Shown here piece by piece: positions 52,464 through 60,640 of a stretch of 64,000 bases of DNA. The position numbers were made by a program, and so were the translations under genes. Origin of the DNA: Myxococcota bacterium (GTDB taxonomy: Bacteria; Myxococcota_A; UBA9160; SMWR01). Position 1 is the stretch's first letter, and every line of letters begins with the position of its first letter. The stretch lies in contig JAKVBI010000011.1 of assembly GCA_022447545.1 (NCBI GenBank), positions 1-64,000 on the forward strand, read 5' to 3'. The notes beneath the pieces are model-generated. The model saw nothing but the letters and a program-made list of their open reading frames with translations, made no database searches and was not told the DNA's origin.

Positions 52464-53757
52464 CGCCCGAACCCTCGAGCGGCAGCCACAGTTGGAAAGT
52501 GCTCCCCTCCCCCACCGTACTTTCGACATCGATCCGTCCACCGTGACGCTGCACGATGCTGTAGCAGGTCGACAAACCGAGCCCCGTCCCATTGCCGACG
52601 CTCTTCGTGGTGAAGAAGGGATCGAAGATCCGAGACACTCGATCCTCGGGGATTCCCGTACCCGTGTCCTCCACGGTCACGAACACACCGGTCTCGTCCG
52701 ATCTCGTGGTCAGTCGAACCGTGCCCGTCTCCGCCGTGTCCCCCACGCGTTCCTCGATGGCCTGATAGGCATTCACGAGCAGGTTCATGAACACCTGCTT
52801 CAACTGCATCGCGTAGCCGGGGACCAGGGGGATCTCTCCGTACTCTTTTTCGAGGACCACCAGGTGTTTCATCATGGGCCAGACAATGCTCGCCGTGGAG
52901 TCGACACACTGGTTGACGTCTGCCATCCCTCGCTGACCGCTGTCTTGATGGGAGAAATCGCGCAGATCCTGGACGATGTGCCGAATTCTCTCGGAACCCT
53001 CCTGGCTCTCTCGAATCGCCTTCCCGAGGTCCGAAAGCACGAAGTCGACGTCGGCCTCCTCGGCAAGAGCGGTCAACTGCGCACCCACACTCCTGAGCTC
53101 TTCCGAGTCGACCTGCGCAGCGGCCTTGCGGAGTGCCTCGACGCCCTCCCAAACCCGGCGGAGGTCGGACACATACTCCGCCATCTGGAAGAGGTTCGCG
53201 TGGATGAACCCCATCGGGTTGTTCACCTCGTGAGCCACCCCCGCTGCCAGTTGACCGATGGAGGCGAGTTTCTCCGTCTGGAGCACCTGGTTCTGCAGTT
53301 GCTTGATTCCTGTGAGGTCCTGAAAGGTAGCCACGGCGCCATAACGTTGGCCGTCGGCGTCCATGAGAGGAGCCCACGAGATTCCGATTGGAAGTCGGGC
53401 ACCATCGCCGAGGGTGAGGAAGCTCTCGACCGCTCGGAAGCGCTCGCCTCTCTCCAAGGTGCTCCGAACCAGCGCTTCCCCAGAAGACGCCAACCAGCGC
53501 GCCACAGGCTCACCCAACAACTGAGCCGGGGACTCCCCCAGGATCTGCTCTGCCGGCGGATTGGTCGACATGATCCGACCGTCGAGGTCCACCACCAGCA
53601 CGGCAGTGTTCAAGTTCTGGATGATGCTGTCGTCGTTGCGCAGTAGATCCTGTCGCAACCCGATCGAGCGTTGCTCCACGCATTCCCCCACGGCGGTACC
53701 CGTTTTTGTTCGCCCATCCAGCTCACCTGTAGATGCGCGACGCGGGATCGCCGGCAT
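52453..53757 (-). CDS. Soluble PAS-domain sensor histidine kinase
   Basis: About 434 residues without membrane helices. A PAS domain (about 45-150; LNTAVLVVDLDGRIMSTNPPAEQILG, ATFQDLTGIKQLQNQVLQTEKLAS) is followed by HisKA (QLAAGVAHEVNNPMGFIHANLFQM, with the phospho-accepting His). The ATPase domain shows NLLVNAYQAI, EDTGTGIP and FFTTKSVGNGTGLGLSTCYSI. ATG 53757 is one possible start; GTG 53679 and TTG 53796 are alternatives. It is divergent from the NtrC-type gene at 53920 and cotranscribed with the single-domain regulator, so either regulator could be its partner. Confidence 0.9.
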   Translation of the reverse strand: MPAIPRRASTGELDGRTKTGTAVGECVEQRSIGLRQDLLRNDDSIIQNLNTAVLVVDLDGRIMSTNPPAEQILGESPAQLLGEPVARWLASSGEALVRSTLERGERFRAVESFLTLGDGARLPIGISWAPLMDADGQRYGAVATFQDLTGIKQLQNQVLQTEKLASIGQLAAGVAHEVNNPMGFIHANLFQMAEYVSDLRRVWEGVEALRKAAAQVDSEELRSVGAQLTALAEEADVDFVLSDLGKAIRESQEGSERIRHIVQDLRDFSHQDSGQRGMADVNQCVDSTASIVWPMMKHLVVLEKEYGEIPLVPGYAMQLKQVFMNLLVNAYQAIEERVGDTAETGTVRLTTRSDETGVFVTVEDTGTGIPEDRVSRIFDPFFTTKSVGNGTGLGLSTCYSIVQRHGGRIDVESTVGEGSTFQLWLPLEGSGDDD

Positions 53758-53919
53758 CCAACTTCGGGCTCGCGGAACCAGCGGGGGGACTTGCAACGTA
53801 ACTTGACGCGACGGCGCTGTCCAAGGCCCTCGCAGGAAACGGAGAGACCCGCGGTTGAAGGACGAGCGAAGCCCTTCTACACTTTCGTCTTCCCCCCTCC
53901 GCAGCGCGGAGGAATTCCC

Positions 53920-55317
53920 CTGAGCCGTTCAACCGTTCTCATCGTCGACGATGAGGAACTTTATCGAAACGCCCTGGAGCGTATTCTCACCCGCGTGGGA
54001 CACGACGTGGTCACCGCCTCCAATGGCATGGAGGCGCTGTCCCTGTTGGCCTCCGAACGCGTGGACCTCGTTCTCGCCGACGTCCAGATGCCCGGCATCG
54101 ACGGCCTCGAACTCGTACGGCAAGTGAGGGCAAATGACCCCGACATGCCCTGCATCGTGATCACTGGGCACGGGGGCGCGGAGCAGTCCGTGGAGGCGCT
54201 GGGCGCCGGGGCATTCTGGTATCTGGAAAAACCCTTCGAACAGAGCCACCTGGCCGTGGTGCGCAAACTGGTCGACCAGGCCATCGAAATGGGGCGCCTG
54301 AAGTCCGAGAACCGCATCCTCCACAGCCAGATCAGCCACCGCTACCAATTCGAGAACATCATCGGAAACAGCACCGCGCTCAATCGTGTTCTAGATGTCG
54401 TTTCCAAAGTGGCGGATTCGGACAGCACGGTGCTGATCACCGGCGAGAGCGGCACAGGCAAGGAATTGGTGGCTCGCGCCCTGCACTACAACAGTCGGCG
54501 CGCCGAGCGCATGTTCGTAACCGTCAATTGCGGTGCGATTCCCGAGAACCTGCTCGAATCCGAGCTTTTCGGCCACGTCAAGGGAGCCTTCACCAATGCC
54601 GTCGGTCACCGAGAGGGCCGCTTTGCGGCGGCTGACAACGGGACCATCTTTCTCGACGAAATCGGAGACATGAGCCCCAACCTGCAGGTCAAATTGCTGC
54701 GGGTCCTCCAGGACAAGACGTTTGAACCGGTGGGATCTTCGAAATCCGTCACGGTCAACGTGCGGGTCATCGCCGCGACGAACCAGAACCTCGAGGAGGC
54801 GATCCAGGATAAGCGCTTCCGCGAAGACCTCTTCTACCGCCTCAACGTCATCCCCATCGAGGTTCCCCCCCTTCGAGAGCGCCGAGAGGACATCCCGCTG
54901 CTCGCCGAGCACTTCCTCGAGGTGGCGGGACAGGAGTGTGGTGCCCGTGTGGACAGCCTCTCGCGCGATGCTCTGCGCAGCCTGACTGAATACACCTGGC
55001 CTGGAAACATCCGGGAGCTCGAGAATCTGATCGAGCGACTGGTCATCCTCAGCAGTGATGGCGAAATCGGTCTGGAAGACCTCCCACCCAGCGTGCGATC
55101 TCCCAAGAGCGCACCCTCGCAACCCACGATGCCTGAACTGCCTCCTGAAGGCATCTCACTCAAGGACGTCGTGGACGGCTTCGAATCCCGCGTCATCACC
55201 CAAGCCCTCGAGAAGACCCAGTGGAACAAGAACCGGGCCGCCAAATTACTGGGGGTTAACCGCACCACCCTGGTCGAGAAGATCAAGAAAAAGGGTCTCG
55301 ACGCCGATCGACCCTGA
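53920..55317 (+). CDS. Sigma54-dependent NtrC-family response regulator
   Basis: About 465 residues. The receiver has the acidic VDDEE pair, phosphoacceptor Asp in VLADVQMPGIDG and Lys in YLEKPF. The AAA+ domain has [21 protein letters not shown] and [15 protein letters not shown]. The sigma54-contacting loop reads GAFTNA instead of GAFTGA. The Fis-type HTH is WNKNRAAKLLGVNRTTLVEKIKKKG. CTG at 53920 is the best start: it follows GGAGG by seven bases, and the receiver fold begins six codons later. No ATG, GTG or TTG lies in frame between there and the region overlapping the divergent kinase. It lies 0.4 kb upstream of a FliA-type sigma gene with a sigma54 promoter. Confidence 0.93.
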   Translation: MSRSTVLIVDDEELYRNALERILTRVGHDVVTASNGMEALSLLASERVDLVLADVQMPGIDGLELVRQVRANDPDMPCIVITGHGGAEQSVEALGAGAFWYLEKPFEQSHLAVVRKLVDQAIEMGRLKSENRILHSQISHRYQFENIIGNSTALNRVLDVVSKVADSDSTVLITGESGTGKELVARALHYNSRRAERMFVTVNCGAIPENLLESELFGHVKGAFTNAVGHREGRFAAADNGTIFLDEIGDMSPNLQVKLLRVLQDKTFEPVGSSKSVTVNVRVIAATNQNLEEAIQDKRFREDLFYRLNVIPIEVPPLRERREDIPLLAEHFLEVAGQECGARVDSLSRDALRSLTEYTWPGNIRELENLIERLVILSSDGEIGLEDLPPSVRSPKSAPSQPTMPELPPEGISLKDVVDGFESRVITQALEKTQWNKNRAAKLLGVNRTTLVEKIKKKGLDADRP

Positions 55318-55318
55318 G

Positions 55319-55335
55319 CCCCGGGGCAACCGGGG
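55319..55335 (+). terminator. Weak GC hairpin after the NtrC-type gene
   Basis: CCCCGG and CCGGGG are separated by five bases (GGCAA) directly after the stop codon. The stem is six bases and no T run follows, so it is at best a weak or Rho-dependent stop. Confidence 0.25.
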
Positions 55336-55459
55336 AATCGAGGCATGGCCAGGGTGCCTTCTGGTACGCGGGGTGGACCAATTGGTACCCAGCGTCAAAT
55401 CTTCGACGCTCCCACTGCATCTGGAGATCGAGAGTGCGGCCGCTCGGTGGCGGGCCCTG

Positions 55460-55520
55460 GTTTTTCCAAGGTTTTTTTTCAGATTCCAGATCTAAATAAA
55501 ACATAACAAAATCAGAATCT
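55460..55520. promoter_or_regulatory. AT-rich putative upstream activating sequence
   Basis: About 60 bases far richer in A and T than the surroundings, with T and A runs. AGATTC (55481-55486) and GAATCT (55515-55520) form an inverted repeat around it. It lies about 75-135 bases upstream of the sigma54 promoter for the sigma factor gene, the usual position of NtrC-type activator sites. The activator is not known. Confidence 0.45.
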
Positions 55521-55593
55521 TGCAAGACCCTTCCGGAAGTTCCGAGCGAACCAGCTGTGGAGACCCCGGCGATCCCGCGGTTTTCGTGACGGT

Positions 55594-55609
55594 TGGCACG
55601 TTGCGTGCT
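55594..55609 (+). promoter_or_regulatory. Sigma54 (-24/-12) promoter for the FliA-type sigma gene
   Basis: TGGCACGTTGCGTGCT matches the consensus TGGCACG-N4-TTGCW at all but one position (G for the first T of the -12). GG and GC are spaced correctly. The start of transcription would be near 55621, about 100 bases before the ATG at 55723. The activator gene at 53920 is the nearest candidate to drive it. Confidence 0.72.
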
Positions 55610-55722
55610 TTAGGCGGCAGTCGAAAAGCAACCCGTGGGCAACCGAGCGCAACGGCGCCCAACACGCACCCGGGAACGAGCGCAAGTCCGAGCCAAACAA
55701 TCCAAGAGGGGGATCCAAAGCA

Positions 55723-56493
55723 ATGGGCATGGAATCACTGTTGAGGGACGCGAAGGAGAACTACTCGGAGATCCCCGCATCGGTCAAAGAACAGATCGTA
55801 CTCGAGCACACGTCACTCATCCGGTACATCGTCAACCGCATCGCCATCCGACTTCCGTCTCACATCGATCTCGACGACCTGCACAACACAGGTGTGATCG
55901 GTCTGATCGATGCCATGGAAAAATACGACCCGGAAAAGAATTGCAAATTCAAGACCTACGCCGAGTTCCGAATCAAAGGAGCGATTCTCGACCAACTCCG
56001 TTCGCTCGACTGGGTTCCGCGTAGCGTTCGTCAGAAGAGTCGCCGCCTGGAACGGGCGTACGGCGAAGTTGAACAGCGCCTGGGCCGCGGAGCCAGCGAC
56101 GAGGAAGTCGCAGACTCCCTAGGGCTTCAGATCGACAAGTTCCACGAGTTGATCAACCAGGTCCGCGGCATCTCCCTCGTCAATCTCGAAGAAGTTCGCG
56201 GGGTCAACGCCGATGGCGACCGAACCGGCAGCTTCGCTGACATCGTGGAAGACGTGAACTCGGAGAATCCCTTCTCCAGTGTCAAGTTGACGGAATCCAA
56301 GAACGTGATCGCTGAAACCATCGCGACGCTCCCTGAAAAAGAACGACTGGTCATCACGCTCTACTATTACGAAGATCTCAACATGAAGGAGATCGGTGGA
56401 ATCCTGGGAATCACCGAATCCCGCGTCTGTCAGATCCACACCAAGTCGGTGCTCCGACTGCGAGCGAAACTCAAGAGCCTGATGGACAGCTGA
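55723..56493 (+). CDS. FliA/WhiG-type (sigma28) RNA polymerase sigma factor
   Basis: 256 residues. Region 2 has EHTSLIRYIVNRIAIRLP, DLDDLHNTGVIGLIDAMEKYDP and FKTYAEFRIKGAILDQLRSLDWVPRSVR. Region 3 starts GEVEQRLGR and region 4 has LPEKERLVITLYYYEDLNMKEIGGILGITESRVCQIHTKSVLRLR. This is the FliA/WhiG group 3 pattern. FliA normally reads flagellar and chemotaxis promoters. Here a FliA-type promoter precedes pilB, and this gene itself has a sigma54 promoter. No flagellar gene or FlgM anti-sigma factor is seen in the window. The ribosome site GGGGG lies 11 bases upstream. Confidence 0.92.
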   Translation: MGMESLLRDAKENYSEIPASVKEQIVLEHTSLIRYIVNRIAIRLPSHIDLDDLHNTGVIGLIDAMEKYDPEKNCKFKTYAEFRIKGAILDQLRSLDWVPRSVRQKSRRLERAYGEVEQRLGRGASDEEVADSLGLQIDKFHELINQVRGISLVNLEEVRGVNADGDRTGSFADIVEDVNSENPFSSVKLTESKNVIAETIATLPEKERLVITLYYYEDLNMKEIGGILGITESRVCQIHTKSVLRLRAKLKSLMDS

Positions 56494-56502
56494 CCGCCGA
56501 AC

Positions 56503-56520
56503 GGGATCCCACGCGATCCC
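56503..56520. terminator. Hairpin between convergent sigma and PP2C genes
   Basis: GGGATC and GATCCC are six-base arms around the loop CCACGC, ten bases after the sigma factor stop. It sits between two convergent genes, where a shared terminator would be useful. No T run follows in either direction, so it is a weak call. Confidence 0.3.
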
Positions 56521-56555
56521 AAACCCAACGGCGATACGTCATGAGCGGCCGGAGA

Positions 56556-57278
56556 TCATCCGACACGAACCAAGACGACCGTGATGTTGTCGCTTCCGCC
56601 GCGGTCATTGGCCAGGGCCACCAGACGTTCCGAGACGAGTTCCAGATCTTCGCTTCCGCTCACCTCTTCGGCGATCTCCGCATCGGTGACGAGCCCTGTG
56701 AGCCCATCGGAACAGAGAACATAATCATCCCCGGGAGCGAGAGAAATCTCCCTGACATCGACCTCGACCTCTCGATCCACCCCCACGGCACGTGTGAGCA
56801 CGTGCCTGTGCGGGTGTGATCGAGACTCCACTTCAGTGATCTCTCCGCGCGAGACCAAGTCTGCGACCACCGAATGGTCATGGGTCAACGGTTCGATTTC
56901 GCCCTCGCGGACCCGGTAGGCGCGACTGTCCCCCACGTGAGCCACGGCCGCACCGGCGCCCTGAACAAGCAATGCCACCAGTGTGGTCCCCATGCCCGAC
57001 AGCGCCGCATCGGTCTGAGCGGTGCCGAAGACCTCTTCATTGGCTGCCGTTGCCAGGCGCGCAGCTCGCTCGACCAACGCCTCGTCGGCATCGCCCCGCT
57101 CGCCGGCGACCCGAACCGCGGCCTTCGACGCCAGACGGCTCGCGACCTGACCACCCCGGTGGCCGCCCATCCCATCGGCCACGAGGAACAGCCCAAGGTG
57201 CTCCTCGATCGCGTAGGCATCCTCGTTGACCTGCCGCCGCCGCCCCACATCCGTGCGTACCGCGAACCGCAGGATCAT
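56556..57278 (-). CDS. PP2C-family serine/threonine phosphatase
   Basis: 240 residues. The PP2C metal-binding blocks are RRRQVNEDAYAI (Glu-Asp), LFLVADGMGGHRGGQVAS (DGMGG), AHVGDSRAYRVREGEIEPLTHDHS, DDYVLCSDGLTGLV and GGSDNITVVLVRV (DN). This is the Stp/PrpC type of single-domain bacterial phosphatase. No Ser/Thr kinase gene is in the window. ATG at 57278 is clear. It is divergent from the receiver-domain gene at 57592 across 313 bases. Confidence 0.94.
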   Translation of the reverse strand: MILRFAVRTDVGRRRQVNEDAYAIEEHLGLFLVADGMGGHRGGQVASRLASKAAVRVAGERGDADEALVERAARLATAANEEVFGTAQTDAALSGMGTTLVALLVQGAGAAVAHVGDSRAYRVREGEIEPLTHDHSVVADLVSRGEITEVESRSHPHRHVLTRAVGVDREVEVDVREISLAPGDDYVLCSDGLTGLVTDAEIAEEVSGSEDLELVSERLVALANDRGGSDNITVVLVRVG

Positions 57279-57591
57279 CGTACACGCCCCCCACCAGGCT
57301 CTGCCCTCGTGCTCCTGTTACTGGTCACGCTTGATCGAAGCCTTCGCGCGCGGGCGCTCCGCGATTCCGAGAATTCCAAGAGTGGCCTACTCCACTCTCT
57401 GGTTCCCGGGTTGGATGCGAGTTCTCCCGCTGGGACCCGTTCCCGAAAACCGTTCAATTTCAGGGATTACCGCGACGATATCACATTGCAGGACATTTCT
57501 GAGAAACCCTGGAGGAGCGTGGGCAGGTGTATGCTGAACCGGCGGAGCCCACCGCGCCGCGACCATGCGACCCAGATGCCACGGGGAAACA
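57279..57591. other. Divergent intergenic region between PP2C and receiver-protein genes
   Basis: 313 bases without a gene. An inverted repeat AGAGTGG / CCACTCT lies at 57379-57398 without a T run. TCAA, 16 bases, GACGATAT (57454-57481) is a poor match to a FliA promoter with the same spacer as the pilB site. Neither is convincing alone. Confidence 0.35.
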
Positions 57592-58650
57592 ATGCCGAAA
57601 ACCCTACTACTCGCAGACGACAGCGTAACCATCCAAAAGGTCGTCGAGATCAGTTTCGCCAGCGAAGACGTGATCCTGCATACCGTGGACAACGGGGATG
57701 ACGCCATTCTTCAGGCGCGGGAATTGCACCCCGACCTGGTGCTCGCGGATGTGGTGATGCCGTGCAAGAGCGGGTACGAGGTTTGCGAGACTCTCCACGC
57801 GGACCCGGAGTTGCAACATATCCCGGTCCTCCTCCTGACGGGAACCTTTGAAGCCTTCGACGAGAATCGCGCCGCTCAAGGCGGCGCGGCCGGGCACATC
57901 GCCAAACCCTTCGAAGCCCAGGCCCTGGTCGATGAAGCCATGCGGCTGATCGAAGCCCACGCTCCGCCATCCGCCAGCAAACCCACGAGCCCACCGGTCG
58001 AGACAAACGAGGGCCTCTCATTCGACGAAGACGAATTCGACGCCCTGCGGGCAATGGATCTCGAACACGATGAATCGCCCGCGGCATCGCTGCCGAGCGA
58101 ATCCGACCCGCTCGAAAGCCTGCCCCTCCCATGGGAGGAATCATCGGAGCCGGATTTTGCCGAACTCGAGCCTGCGCTTCCCATGTCCCCCCCAGTCACC
58201 GATCCCAGTGAAGAGACCCGCGTCGAATCCCCCCTTTCCGACTCCGATGCCGAGTCATTGAGAATCGACTCGGACGACCTCGCCCGCTCCACCATGCTCT
58301 CGCCCGGAGCCACAGAACCCTTCGACGTCCAGATGACGGACCTCCAGGAAGGGAGCACCTCTCGGCAAGAGCACGAGTCCAAAACACTCCCGAGCCCGCC
58401 GGGGCCCACGGCGCTGGAGGGCATCGAGGAATCGCCTGCTTCTCCGAGGGGTTCCGCCGAGCTGGAGCCCCTGCGGGAGCAACTCCATGAAACCCTCGAA
58501 AAGATCGCCTGGGAATCATTCGGGAAACTCTCCGAGGACCTGGTCGAACAGACCGTGGCCCGGGTCGAAGCCATCGCCTGGGAGGTGATCCCCAGGATGG
58601 CGGAGATCCTGGTCCGGGAAGAGATCCAAAAGCTCAAAGAAGAGGACTAG
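57592..58650 (+). CDS. Receiver-domain protein with acidic linker and C-terminal helical motif
   Basis: About 352 residues. The receiver (1-120) has LLADDSVTIQKVVEISFASE, Asp in VLADVVMPCKSG, Thr in LLTGTFE and Lys in IAKPFE. A long acidic Ser/Pro/Glu-rich linker (about 130-290) follows. The C-terminus carries two related helices, KIAWESFGKLSEDLVEQ and AIAWEVIPRMAEILVREEI, of a type common at the ends of deltaproteobacterial receiver proteins. There is no DNA-binding or enzymatic output, so it acts by protein contact. The ATG at 57592 follows GGGG. Partners are unknown. Confidence 0.85.
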   Translation: MPKTLLLADDSVTIQKVVEISFASEDVILHTVDNGDDAILQARELHPDLVLADVVMPCKSGYEVCETLHADPELQHIPVLLLTGTFEAFDENRAAQGGAAGHIAKPFEAQALVDEAMRLIEAHAPPSASKPTSPPVETNEGLSFDEDEFDALRAMDLEHDESPAASLPSESDPLESLPLPWEESSEPDFAELEPALPMSPPVTDPSEETRVESPLSDSDAESLRIDSDDLARSTMLSPGATEPFDVQMTDLQEGSTSRQEHESKTLPSPPGPTALEGIEESPASPRGSAELEPLREQLHETLEKIAWESFGKLSEDLVEQTVARVEAIAWEVIPRMAEILVREEIQKLKEED

Positions 58651-58754
58651 ACCCGCGCGAAGTTGCACTCCGGACTGGCTGTCTCAGGTACGCTAAGGGG
58701 GTGGGCGACCCCCTCCAGCGTGCAGGTGGCGCCTTTCGGAGGCCGAATCTCGAC

Positions 58755-59630
58755 ATGGACTCGCCGCCGGCCTTTCCCGCCCCTCAGACGTGGCACCCCC
58801 TGGTCTCTCTGGCCTTGGCCGAGGACGTGGGCCCGGGCGACGTCACCACTCCGCTGGTTCTCGATGCCTCGGTGACTGGCCGCGCCATCGTTGAAGCCCG
58901 GCAGACACTCATCGTCTGTGGCCTTCCCCTGGTTCGACACGTATTCGAGACCGTGGACGCCTCGCTCGACGTCACAACCTGTGTGAAGGAGGGAGACGTC
59001 GCCGATCCAGCCGAGCCCTTGCTGGAGATCGACGGAAGTCTTGCTTCAATCCTCGCCGCTGAGCGAACGGCTCTAAACTTCCTCGGCAGAATGAGCGGGG
59101 TGTCGACCTACACTCGGCGCTACGTCGAAGCCGTCGCGGGTACCGACACCCGGATCGTCGACACGCGCAAAACCCTTCCCGGCTGGCGAGCCCTCGACAA
59201 ATACGCGACCGCCGTGGGGGGAGGCCTCAACCACCGATCGGGACTCTTCGACGGGATCCTGCTGAAGGACAATCACATTGCAGCGGCCGGGGGGATCGAG
59301 GCCGCCGTGAAGTCGGCCTTGGACGGAGCCCCGGCTGGGCTTCGCGTTCAGGTCGAAGTCGAGTCAGAACACGATGCACAGGTGGCGGTGAGCGCCGGCG
59401 CAGACTTCCTCCTGCTCGACAACCTCCCCCCCGCCTCCATGGCGAGCATCGTCCGCTCCCTTGCCGATCGCGCGATACTCGAAGCCAGTGGAGGGGTGAA
59501 CTTCGACAATGTTGTCGATGTCGCGCAAACCGGGGTTCACCGCATCTCCATTGGCGCACTGACGCATTCAGCGCCGGCCGCCGATGTCGCACTGGAGTTG
59601 AGCAACGCGCCAGGAGGTGTCCGCAAGTGA
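58755..59630 (+). CDS. nadC: Nicotinate-nucleotide pyrophosphorylase (carboxylating)
   Basis: About 291 residues. It condenses quinolinate with PRPP to nicotinate mononucleotide in NAD synthesis. Blocks seen are LAEDVGPGDVTTPLV, AERTALNFLGRMSGVSTYTRRYVE, RIVDTRKTLPGWRALDKYATAVGGGLNHR, the active-site LKDNHIA, and EVESEHDAQVAVSAGADFLLLDN. ATG at 58755 is chosen since upstream codons do not look like NadC. It ends in an overlap with birA (GTGA). Confidence 0.97.
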   Translation: MDSPPAFPAPQTWHPLVSLALAEDVGPGDVTTPLVLDASVTGRAIVEARQTLIVCGLPLVRHVFETVDASLDVTTCVKEGDVADPAEPLLEIDGSLASILAAERTALNFLGRMSGVSTYTRRYVEAVAGTDTRIVDTRKTLPGWRALDKYATAVGGGLNHRSGLFDGILLKDNHIAAAGGIEAAVKSALDGAPAGLRVQVEVESEHDAQVAVSAGADFLLLDNLPPASMASIVRSLADRAILEASGGVNFDNVVDVAQTGVHRISIGALTHSAPAADVALELSNAPGGVRK

Positions 59631-60640
59631 GCAATGGCCCCGCGCGCGTCCTCAGTTCTCTACGTCGCGCCGGCGGCCAGGTGATCTCCGGTCAAGAACT
59701 CTCCAGCGCAGGCGGCGTGTCTCGGTCCCAGGTGTGGAAAGACATCCAAGCCCTTCGGACACGCGGGTATGAGATCGATGCGAGCGCCGGCGAAGGCTAC
59801 CGACTCTGCAGCATCCCGGACCGACTCTACCCCGAGGAAATCGAAGCGGGCCTCGAAACCAACTGGCTCGGTCGAAACCTCCACTACTTCGACGAAACCG
59901 ACTCCACAAATCGCGTTGCGCTGGAACTCGCACAAGCGGGCGCCCCTGCCGGCACGGTGGTCCTTGCCGAAAGCCAGACCGCCGGCCGAGGCCGGCTCGG
60001 GCGCCGATTCTTTTCACCCCCCTACGTCAACCTCTACTGCTCCATCGTACTCCGACCAGAGCTGACTCTCGATCGTGCACCCACCTGGATCCTGGCCGCT
60101 GCGGTGGCCGTCGCGGATGCCATCGCCCAGCACGTACCGGACTCGAAAACCTGCGTCGAACTCAAGTGGCCCAACGACGTCCTCCTCGGAGGCCTCAAGA
60201 CCTCAGGCATCCTGATGGAACTCGGTGCAGAGGGAGCTTCGGTATCCCACTTGATCCTGGGAATCGGCGTCAACCTGAATGTCGACCGCACGACTTTTCC
60301 CGATGAATTCCGACCCAACGCCACCAGCCTTTCAAGCCACCTTGGACAGCCAGTCAACCGGGTCGACTTCACCCAAGCACTGTTCCTCTCCCTCGAACAA
60401 ACGCTTGATTTGTGCCAGCGGTCAGGCTTTGACGCCCTACGCGGACGATACGAGGATCGATTTCACATGCGTGGACGAACCATCTCCGTGCACGCAACGG
60501 GCGCAACCAACGGGGGCGACGAGATTCGGGGAACCGTGGTCGGGATAGACATGGACGGGGCCCTGATCGTAAAAAGGTCCGACGGCGAAGAAACCGTGGT
60601 CATGGCAGGCGATGTGACCCTAGCGAAAGGGACTTCGTGA
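59627..60640 (+). CDS. birA: Biotin-protein ligase / biotin operon repressor
   Basis: 337 residues. The N-terminal winged HTH (LSSLRRAGGQVISGQELSSAGGVSRSQVWKDIQALRTRGY) is present, so it can also bind DNA. The ligase core has YFDETDSTNRVALELA, ESQTAGRGRLGRRFFSPP (biotinyl-AMP loop), KWPNDVLLGGLKTSGILME and LGIGVNLNV. The C-terminal SH3-like domain ends the protein. It biotinylates acetyl-CoA carboxylase BCCP. It starts with GTG over the nadC stop and ends over the coaX start. Confidence 0.96.
   Translation: MSNGPARVLSSLRRAGGQVISGQELSSAGGVSRSQVWKDIQALRTRGYEIDASAGEGYRLCSIPDRLYPEEIEAGLETNWLGRNLHYFDETDSTNRVALELAQAGAPAGTVVLAESQTAGRGRLGRRFFSPPYVNLYCSIVLRPELTLDRAPTWILAAAVAVADAIAQHVPDSKTCVELKWPNDVLLGGLKTSGILMELGAEGASVSHLILGIGVNLNVDRTTFPDEFRPNATSLSSHLGQPVNRVDFTQALFLSLEQTLDLCQRSGFDALRGRYEDRFHMRGRTISVHATGATNGGDEIRGTVVGIDMDGALIVKRSDGEETVVMAGDVTLAKGTS

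Larger units (their letters stand above)
55318..55722. other. Regulatory intergenic region upstream of the FliA-type sigma gene
   Basis: 405 bases with no gene. In order it holds a short GC hairpin just after the activator stop (55319-55335), an AT-rich stretch with an inverted repeat (55460-55520), a sigma54 promoter (55594-55609) and a leader of about 100 bases with the ribosome site GGGGG at the end. Confidence 0.6.

Noticed and set aside
57454-57481. TCAA-N16-GACGATAT as a FliA promoter for the receiver gene
   Set aside because: Too many mismatches to claim, although the spacer equals that of the pilB site.
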